From Nitrososphaeraceae archaeon (lineage in GTDB: Archaea > Thermoproteota > Nitrososphaeria > Nitrososphaerales > Nitrososphaeraceae): a stretch of DNA of 9,267 bases. This document shows positions 4,392 to 9,267 of the stretch, piece after piece (the first letter of the stretch is position 1; each line of letters starts with the position of its first letter). The notes beneath the pieces are model-generated. The model saw only the letters and a list, made by a program, of their open reading frames with translations, did no database searches and had not been told where the DNA came from. The position numbers and the translations under genes are program-made. Location of the stretch: assembly GCA_025922735.1 (NCBI GenBank), contig JAICHI010000035.1:1-9267 (forward strand), given 5' to 3'.

Positions 4392-5201
4392 TTGAAGAAA
4401 ATCGCAGTAGTACAAATGCGTTCATCTGAAGACAAGCAGGAAAACCTGAAAAAATCTATTGATTTTATAGATGAAGCGGCCTGCAAGAATGCAAACCTTG
4501 TGTGCTTTCCAGAATTCCAGATGGCTTTTTCGCCCCATAACCAATCTGCAAACCATCTGGCTAGTATTGCCGAAACCGTCAAGGGCAACTTTGTTTTGAC
4601 ACTTGCAGCGGCTGCAAAGAAAAACAGAATCGGAGTTGTCGTCACTATTTATGAGAAAAGTAGCAAGCCACGGCATGTTTATGATACTGCTGTAATTATA
4701 AGCGAGAGGGGTGCAATAACATCGGTATACCGCAAGCTACACCTTTACGATGCGCTTGGGTTCAAAGAATCTACAAAGCTGATGCCCGGTAAATCAATCG
4801 TCAAGCCTGACAAGACCCCTGCTGGCATTGCAGGACTTTTGATCTGCTATGATTTGCGCTTCCCCGAGCTGTCAAGGCTATTGACAATTAAGGGTGCAGA
4901 TGTGCTCATTGCACCATCTGCTTGGGTTGCAGGGGAGATGAAAGAGGAGCACTGGCAGACGATGATCAAGGCAAGGGCTATTGAAAATGGCTCCTACATA
5001 GTTGCCCCTGACCAAGTAGGCAATATTTATTGCGGCAAGAGCATGGTAGTGGATCCATTTGGCGTAGTGCTTCTAGATATGGGTAAGCGAGAAGGCATGG
5101 AAATAGTTGATATCGATAAGGCGCGTATACAGCAAGTCCGCAGATCATTGCCGCTGTTAAAGAACCGTAGGACAGATATTTACACTCTGTCTCCTAAATG
5201 A
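4392..5201 (+). CDS. Carbon-nitrogen hydrolase, Nit1/Nit2-type amidase of the nitrilase superfamily
   Basis: A soluble amidase expected to cleave a small amide C-N bond. The Nit branch includes omega-amidase (alpha-ketoglutaramate) and deaminated-glutathione amidase; the substrate here cannot be told. The catalytic triad is visible: E41 in CFPEFQMAF, K115 in VYRKLHLYD and C152 in LICYDLRFPELSR. A further conserved glutamate lies in MKEEHW (185-186). The Nit-branch signatures YRKLHLYD, CYDLRFPE and the C-terminal RRTDIY (259-264) are all present, and 269 residues is typical. The start is TTG at 4392: it keeps the first beta strand KKIAVVQM, which the only nearby ATG (Met9) would delete, and a TATA-like tract lies 25 nt upstream. 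A role in metabolite repair of transaminase by-products is plausible from the family but is inference. Confidence 0.9.
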   Translation: MKKIAVVQMRSSEDKQENLKKSIDFIDEAACKNANLVCFPEFQMAFSPHNQSANHLASIAETVKGNFVLTLAAAAKKNRIGVVVTIYEKSSKPRHVYDTAVIISERGAITSVYRKLHLYDALGFKESTKLMPGKSIVKPDKTPAGIAGLLICYDLRFPELSRLLTIKGADVLIAPSAWVAGEMKEEHWQTMIKARAIENGSYIVAPDQVGNIYCGKSMVVDPFGVVLLDMGKREGMEIVDIDKARIQQVRRSLPLLKNRRTDIYTLSPK

Positions 5202-5223
5202 AAAAAAGAAACGAGTAGTTTCT
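5201..5223 (-). terminator. Hairpin plus T-run, candidate terminator for topoisomerase transcript
   Basis: On the minus strand AGAAAC-TACTC-GTTTCT forms a perfect 6-bp stem with a 5-nt loop, followed directly by a run of T (5207 down to 5201). It lies about 80 nt past the topoisomerase stop. The stem is A/U-rich and weak, but archaeal termination depends mainly on the T-run. It also abuts the hydrolase stop codon, so the two convergent genes end almost on top of one another. Confidence 0.45.
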
Positions 5224-5267
5224 ATCAAATACCAATAACAGAATGTGTGTGTAAATATATTCATCTC

Positions 5268-5288
5268 CTCTTATATATAAACTAAGAG
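5268..5288. repeat. 6-bp inverted repeat in the convergent hydrolase-topoisomerase gap
   Basis: CTCTTA (5268-5273) pairs with TAAGAG (5283-5288) around a 9-nt A/T-rich loop. It sits 17 nt past the topoisomerase stop and 66 nt past the hydrolase stop. It may act as a 3'-end hairpin for either transcript; there is no strong T-run on the plus strand. Confidence 0.3.
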
Positions 5289-5304
5289 ACTACAGAATCA
5301 TATT

Positions 5305-7359
5305 TTATGTGGTGCCTCGCTTTTTTGAAAGGCAATGAATGTTTGTGCAAATTCTCCACTGCTTTGCGCCTCGAGCAAAAACAACTCCCACCAACGGCCA
5401 GCTGCATTCTAGACATGCTTTGCCCGTGGTTCTAATTGAGCCCTTTTGTGGCAGCGGCGCAGTTGCCTTGCAGCCGCCAGCATAATTCGAGCATCCAACA
5501 AAGCGCTTTTGTGTGGTGCGCGACCGGACTATGCAAAGCTGCCCCTTCTTACACAGTGGGCATTGACCAAGCGCTGCAGTTTGTGCAGTGTCCGCTGATA
5601 TAGCACCATTTATTTGCGCCCCGATATCAGCTTCCTTTTCTATGAATGAGGTCAGCGATTCTAACAGTTTATCTGCTGCCTGCTCAATTACAGAAATGCT
5701 GTCCGCTGATCCTTCCTCCACATTTGCAAGCTGCTCCTCCATCAACCTTGTCATGTTTGTGGAAACTATACCCGGCGCAAACTCTCTCATAGAATCAATG
5801 ACTGCAAAGCCGAGGTCCGTTACTTCTAGCCCGCCCTTGCATGCTGCCAAGTAATTCCGTTTGAATAGAGTTGATATTATGTCAGCTCTTGTCGCCTTGG
5901 TTCCTATTTTTTCCTGCTCCATCTTGGCAAGTAAGCTTGCCTGATTGTAGCGGTAGGATGGCTGAGTGAATTTCTCTTCCATTTCTACACCTAGATTTTT
6001 CAGTAGATCTCCCTTGTGGAGCTCTGGAAGCTTTCGCTGATTAAACCTGACATAAGGCTTGTAGAGGACCATCCAGCCTTCGTAGGTTAGCGTCATGCCT
6101 CCTGCCTTGAAGACATATCCGCCTACGTCGATTGTGACATTTATGTGTCGGCTGATTGCTGGATCGCCAAATGCCGCAAGGAATCTCTTCACTATAAGAT
6201 CGTACACTTTGAATTCAAGGCCGCTCAGTTTCTGCCGTGGTGCAACGCCGGTTGGATAGATAGCTGGATGTGCTGGATCTGTCATCGGACCTTCATTTGG
6301 CACAAGTCTCTCTTTTGAGAGAAGCATCGATACCAATTGACTATATCTGCCGACTTTTGAAAGGCCATAAATTATTTTATCATATCCTATGGAAGGTGGA
6401 AGCTTTTGGCTTGAGGTGCGCGGATATGAGATCAGTGCCTGCAAATACAATTTTTCCGCTATTGTAAGTGTATAGCCTGGGCCAAGCTTGAACAGACTGT
6501 ATGCTTCTCGTTGGAGGTCGCCGATGTTGAACGGCGCCTGCGAACGCAGTACTGACTTGTTGTCGCTAATGCTGTTTACAATTCCATTTCTGCCTAAGCA
6601 GGCATTTATGATTGCCTTAGCTTCCGCAGGCTTCTCTACTCTTGGCTTTTCATACTGCGCAGAAAATGTCTGTCCATCTTTGTCAAACTGTGCAGTTATT
6701 ATCCAGTAGGGATCTGGTATGTGCAACCTGATCTCGATCTCTCTGTTGACTGCAAAGGCAAGCGTCGGTCCCTGCACTCTCCCAATTGAGAGATTGCGAT
6801 ATCTGCCGACGCTCTTAAACGATCTAACAAGTGCTCTTGACAGGTTCACTCCGTAAATGAAATCGAGCATGTGACGCGATCTGCCTGCATCTGCGAGCCC
6901 ACAGTTTGGCTTGGTCAGATTAGCAAACGAATCTCTTATCTCTTCGTCAGTTAGTGTCGAAAATTTGGCTCTTAATGCTTCCGCATATTTATCACCACAT
7001 GCATACTGTAAGATGCTGTAGCCTATCACTTCTCCTTCTTGGTCATAGTCACATGCATGTACAAATGATGAGGCATCTTTAGCCAGCCTCGAAATGACAT
7101 TGATGGCTCTGATCACCTGCGGGTTCTTGGCAAGAGGCGCCCACTCCAAGTCAAGCACAGGGTACACACTTCTATTCTTGGTGACATCGGTCAGGCCATA
7201 CAGATGTCCAAGCGCTGTGCATATTTTATAGTGGCGTCGACTATTTTTTACCTCAAAGATAGAAATGCCACCGGGCCTTGACTCAGTCGGCTCGCCAAGC
7301 GCCTGAGCTATCCTCCTTGCAGCTGCAGGCTTTTCACAGACGACAAGAGTGTACAACAA
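5305..7359 (-). CDS. topA: DNA topoisomerase I, type IA (archaeal)
   Basis: Relaxes negatively supercoiled DNA by cutting one strand and passing the other, forming a 5'-phosphotyrosine link. The N-terminal Toprim domain has E9 (VVCEKPAAARRIA), GHL (51-53) and the metal-binding DYDQEGE (D104, D106, E108). SIGRVQGPTL follows at 191-200. The catalytic tyrosine is Y312 in ISYPRTSS with R314 beside it, and GTKATRADII (486-495) is a conserved type IA motif. The C-terminal end has two C4 zinc ribbons: C600, C603, C623, C630 and C649, C652, C671, C676. With 684 residues it is full length. No ATG is available: TTG codons at 7359 and 7356 are the only starts before the conserved LVVCEK, and a TATA element lies about 31 nt upstream. 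Topoisomerase III is closely related and possible, though the zinc ribbons favour topoisomerase I. Confidence 0.95.
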   Translation of the reverse strand: MLYTLVVCEKPAAARRIAQALGEPTESRPGGISIFEVKNSRRHYKICTALGHLYGLTDVTKNRSVYPVLDLEWAPLAKNPQVIRAINVISRLAKDASSFVHACDYDQEGEVIGYSILQYACGDKYAEALRAKFSTLTDEEIRDSFANLTKPNCGLADAGRSRHMLDFIYGVNLSRALVRSFKSVGRYRNLSIGRVQGPTLAFAVNREIEIRLHIPDPYWIITAQFDKDGQTFSAQYEKPRVEKPAEAKAIINACLGRNGIVNSISDNKSVLRSQAPFNIGDLQREAYSLFKLGPGYTLTIAEKLYLQALISYPRTSSQKLPPSIGYDKIIYGLSKVGRYSQLVSMLLSKERLVPNEGPMTDPAHPAIYPTGVAPRQKLSGLEFKVYDLIVKRFLAAFGDPAISRHINVTIDVGGYVFKAGGMTLTYEGWMVLYKPYVRFNQRKLPELHKGDLLKNLGVEMEEKFTQPSYRYNQASLLAKMEQEKIGTKATRADIISTLFKRNYLAACKGGLEVTDLGFAVIDSMREFAPGIVSTNMTRLMEEQLANVEEGSADSISVIEQAADKLLESLTSFIEKEADIGAQINGAISADTAQTAALGQCPLCKKGQLCIVRSRTTQKRFVGCSNYAGGCKATAPLPQKGSIRTTGKACLECSWPLVGVVFARGAKQWRICTNIHCLSKKRGTT

Positions 7360-7385
7360 ATAGGTGAGATCTTGGCAGACCTGCG

Positions 7386-7394
7386 CATATTAAT
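7386..7394 (-). promoter_or_regulatory. TATA box of the topoisomerase gene
   Basis: On the minus strand ATTAATATG is centred about 31 nt before the TTG at 7359. Initiation would fall only a few nucleotides before the start codon. This supports the TTG start in a frame that lacks ATG or GTG. Confidence 0.45.
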
Positions 7395-7521
7395 CCGATC
7401 CTTTTTTTCTCATATTCCATATTGCTTGCTTATTCCAACTTGTTATGGACTTCTGTGTTTTGTCTTTCTTTCTATCCTTCTTAAAAATATAGGTTCATCA
7501 TAAAATAGGAAAAACTTCAAT

Positions 7522-7559
7522 AATGCCTGAGCGTGCGCGTATGTGTGTGACTCAGCATT
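7522..7559. ncRNA. Hairpin in the topoisomerase-thiolase gap, candidate small RNA or operator
   Basis: AATGC plus TGAG (7522-7526, 7528-7531) pairs with CTCA plus GCATT (7551-7559), giving nine base pairs with a single bulged C. The 19-nt loop is rich in alternating purine-pyrimidine GT/GC. A TATA-like ataaaat lies about 20 nt before it on the plus strand. Transcription is not shown; the call rests on pairing and position. Confidence 0.3.
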
Positions 7560-7609
7560 GCAAGCCCGCTAGTTAAGATTGATATTTTTGCCTGGCTGCT
7601 ACAGAGATC

Positions 7610-7634
7610 TGTTTAGACTCTTCCTTACTAAACA
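7610..7634. promoter_or_regulatory. 7-bp inverted repeat upstream of the thiolase promoter, candidate operator
   Basis: TGTTTAG (7610-7616) and CTAAACA (7628-7634) are perfect inverted copies 11 nt apart. The half-site centres are about 18 nt apart, close to two helical turns, as expected for a dimeric regulator. The repeat ends 36 nt before the thiolase TATA box. A binding protein is inference. Confidence 0.35.
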
Positions 7635-7670
7635 TCTACTATGATTCTTACATATCAAGGGTGTTTAAGC

Positions 7671-7680
7671 TATTTATATA
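7671..7680 (+). promoter_or_regulatory. TATA box of the thiolase-DUF35 operon
   Basis: The element tatttatata is centred about 26 nt before the ATG at 7702, exactly the archaeal spacing for initiation at the start codon. There is no purine-rich ribosome site, so the thiolase mRNA is probably leaderless. Confidence 0.6.
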
Positions 7681-7701
7681 CAAAAAAGCAATTTTTATTA
7701 G

Positions 7702-8871
7702 ATGACAACCAACAAAGTTTGCCTTCTCGGCGCGGGCAGCACGAAATATGGAAAATTAAACGAAAGCATTATAGAGATTGCGCTAAATGCAGCCAAAGAT
7801 GCCGTTGAGTCCGCTGGGATTACCCCAAAAGAGATCCAGGCTGGATACATTTCAAACGTTTTTGGGGTTGCCGACAAACAGGTTCATATGGCGCCTGTCA
7901 TCATGAGTAACCTTGGAATTCCTTATGTTCCTGGCCTTACAATTGAATCGGCGTGCGGCTCGGGCTCCGTGATGTTTAGAGAAGCATATGCTAATGTAGC
8001 AGCCGGATTCTATGACTGCGTCCTTGCGCTTGGTGTTGAAAAGGTGACGCATACTGGCACGGCACGTAGCACGACCTTGTTCTCTTATTGCTCTGACTTT
8101 TTCTATGAAGGTGGCAACGGCGCGTCGTTCCCTGGGCTCTTTGCATCAATGGCCCGCGCTTACATGACTACCCACAAGGCAACCGAAGAAGACCTCGCTC
8201 ACGTTGCAGTCAAGAACCATGAAAATGGGTTGATGAACCCAAAGGCGCATGTCCACAAGAAAATAACAGTCGACGATGTGCTAAAGTCACCGGTGGTGGC
8301 TTCGCCGCTGAAGCTGCTTGACTGCTGTCCGTTCTCTGATGGTGCATCTGGAGCTATTCTATGTAGCGAAGAGTTTGCAAAAAAGAGCGGCAGACCATAC
8401 ATCGAAGTAATTGGATCCGGTAGGGGCGCTTCGCCAGCAGCTGTTCAAGGGCGTGAAGATATTACGACCATTCCAAGTACAGTGGCTGCCGCAAGACAGG
8501 CCTACAAGATGGCCGGAGTGAGTCCAAAGGATATTGACTTTGCCGAAGTGCATGATTGCTTTACAATAGCAGAGATAATCGATATTGAAGATCTTGGGTT
8601 CTTCCCAAAGGGCAAGGCAGTCCATGCAGTAAGAGATGGAGCAACACGTCTTAACGGCGAGATCCCTATAAATCCATCAGGTGGTTTGAAATCAAAAGGG
8701 CACCCGATTGGTGCAACAGGTGTTGGACAAGTGGCCGAAGTATTTGAGCAGTTCACTGGCAAAGCCGGTGAGCGTACAGTTCCAAATTCCGAGATTGCCC
8801 TCACTCACAACTTTGGGGCCACTGGTGCTAGCGCAGCAGTTCACATATTCAAGAAAGTGGATAAGAAATGA
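7702..8871 (+). CDS. SCP2-type thiolase, archaeal acetyl-CoA C-acetyltransferase
   Basis: Condenses two acetyl-CoA to acetoacetyl-CoA, or runs in reverse. Nucleophile C85 is in ESACGSGS, H284 in EVHDCFTIAE and H334 in GGLKSKGHPIGATG. The second cysteine of bacterial thiolases near the C-terminus is replaced by THNFGATGAS (368-377), the usual SCP2-like archaeal form. The length of 389 residues is normal. The stop overlaps the DUF35 start by 4 nt, which indicates translational coupling. In methanogens a thiolase, a DUF35 protein and HMG-CoA synthase form one complex that channels acetoacetyl-CoA, but no HMG-CoA synthase lies upstream here. The pair may feed the mevalonate pathway with a synthase encoded elsewhere. 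It may instead cleave acetoacetyl-CoA at the end of the 3-hydroxypropionate/4-hydroxybutyrate cycle in thaumarchaeotes. Both are inference; the family call is firm. Confidence 0.92.
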   Translation: MTTNKVCLLGAGSTKYGKLNESIIEIALNAAKDAVESAGITPKEIQAGYISNVFGVADKQVHMAPVIMSNLGIPYVPGLTIESACGSGSVMFREAYANVAAGFYDCVLALGVEKVTHTGTARSTTLFSYCSDFFYEGGNGASFPGLFASMARAYMTTHKATEEDLAHVAVKNHENGLMNPKAHVHKKITVDDVLKSPVVASPLKLLDCCPFSDGASGAILCSEEFAKKSGRPYIEVIGSGRGASPAAVQGREDITTIPSTVAAARQAYKMAGVSPKDIDFAEVHDCFTIAEIIDIEDLGFFPKGKAVHAVRDGATRLNGEIPINPSGGLKSKGHPIGATGVGQVAEVFEQFTGKAGERTVPNSEIALTHNFGATGASAAVHIFKKVDKK

Positions 8872-9260
8872 TAGAGGAGAAATTATCGACCCATAAAAGT
8901 ACCGCAGAAAAGTTCATCGAGGCTGCAAACAGGAAAAAAATCCTGGCCCAAAAATGCTTAAAGTGCGGCCACCTGATGCTGGAAACTGTGTTCTTTTGTG
9001 AAAAATGCGCCGGGAACAAATTTGAGCAAGTTGATCTTGAAGGCAGTGGTATTGTCGTGACATACACCATCCAAGCAGTTGTGCCGGAAGGTTTTGAGGA
9101 TGTTGGCTCGTACGCATGGGTGGTGTTCAAGTTAGACAATGCGCCCCTAAGAGCGTCAGGACTTCTCCCTGGCATCAAGACGCCTGCTGACCTGCCGATA
9201 GGCACCAAAGTGAGGGTTGCAGGCTATGACCCAAAGCACGGTCTCATGCTCCAGAAATAG
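8868..9260 (+). CDS. DUF35 Zn-ribbon/OB-fold protein, thiolase partner
   Basis: A small acyl-CoA-associated accessory protein of 130 residues. An N-terminal helix (STAEKFIEAANRKKILAQ) leads into a rubredoxin-like zinc ribbon with C30, C33, C44 and C47. An OB-fold follows at about 55-128, with typical strands GSGIVVTYTIQ, YAWVVFKLDN, LRASGLLPG and IGTKVRVAGYDP. In the methanogen acetoacetyl-CoA thiolase/HMG-CoA synthase complex, the DUF35 subunit bridges the two enzymes and forms part of a shared CoA site. The same is expected here because the ATG overlaps the thiolase stop as ATGA. All four zinc ligands are intact and the length is normal. It has no catalytic residues of its own, so it is a structural or substrate-channelling subunit rather than an enzyme. 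The gene is complete and ends 7 nt before the window edge. Confidence 0.9.
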   Translation: MIEEKLSTHKSTAEKFIEAANRKKILAQKCLKCGHLMLETVFFCEKCAGNKFEQVDLEGSGIVVTYTIQAVVPEGFEDVGSYAWVVFKLDNAPLRASGLLPGIKTPADLPIGTKVRVAGYDPKHGLMLQK

Positions 9261-9267
9261 TTGTTCC

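Larger units (their letters stand above)
7395..7670. other. Non-coding divergent region between topoisomerase and thiolase genes
   Basis: About 275 bp without a convincing gene. It contains a T-rich pyrimidine tract (about 7453-7482), an orphan TATA-like ataaaat (7499-7505), the hairpin at 7522-7559 and the inverted repeat at 7610-7634. The only ATG-led frame, 17 codons at 7523-7576, coincides with the hairpin and is not called. The length is generous for two promoters, so regulatory sites or a small RNA are plausible. Confidence 0.45.

Noticed and set aside
4243..4676. Minus-strand ORFs of 60-99 codons
   Set aside because: They are antisense to the tautomerase and hydrolase genes, both of which have clear family signatures.
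7523..7576. 17-codon ORF starting at the ATG inside the intergenic hairpin
   Set aside because: Its first half coincides with the base-paired hairpin and GT-rich loop, there is no suitably placed promoter, and the peptide is unremarkable.
8199..8804. Minus-strand ORFs of 67-100 codons
   Set aside because: They are shadows of the thiolase gene caused by its codon bias, with no domain-like content.
1..9267. Mobile elements, CRISPR arrays, defence or toxin-antitoxin systems
   Set aside because: I saw no transposase, integrase, regularly spaced direct repeats or defence domains; the XRE protein has no adjacent toxin-like partner.

Overview
The window looks like a piece of an archaeal chromosome, most likely from an aerobic ammonia-oxidising thaumarchaeote (Nitrososphaera-like; the lineage is an inference). 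The archaeal signature genes are transcription factor E (TFE), a family-5 uracil-DNA glycosylase with an iron-sulfur cluster, an archaeal type IA topoisomerase, and an SCP2-type thiolase paired with a DUF35 Zn-ribbon/OB protein. A half-size heme A synthase points to an aerobic haem-copper oxidase. Many genes have a TATA box about 25-32 nt before the start codon with no room for a long leader, and several appear to start with TTG or GTG. That fits archaeal, largely leaderless expression.

Layout. Positions 1-209 (-): the 5' part of a secreted or membrane-anchored protein, cut by the window edge. 218/242-688 (+): compact heme A synthase. 689-1119: a mostly non-coding stretch with hairpins, a repeated octamer and two possible micro-ORFs. 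1120-1302 (-): a 60-residue hypothetical protein. 1415-2347 (+): a class III nucleotidyl cyclase with an N-terminal helix-turn-helix-like segment. 2388-2909 (+): TFE. 3090-3800 (-): uracil-DNA glycosylase, divergent from 3851-4156 (+), a short XRE-type regulator. 4173-4349 (+): a 58-residue 4-oxalocrotonate tautomerase-like protein. 4392-5201 (+): a Nit-type carbon-nitrogen hydrolase. 5305-7359 (-): DNA topoisomerase IA. 7360-7701: non-coding, with promoters and two inverted repeats. 7702-8871 and 8868-9260 (+): thiolase and DUF35 partner, overlapping by 4 nt.

Most genes are individual housekeeping transcription units facing both ways. Only thiolase-DUF35 is a clear operon, probably forming one complex for acetyl-CoA/acetoacetyl-CoA chemistry (mevalonate pathway or the 3-hydroxypropionate/4-hydroxybutyrate cycle). 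I see no mobile element, CRISPR array, rRNA or tRNA, and no convincing new multi-gene system. The least explained parts are the structured 689-1119 region, the cyclase with a conservative change at its transition-state arginine, and the tiny tautomerase gene.
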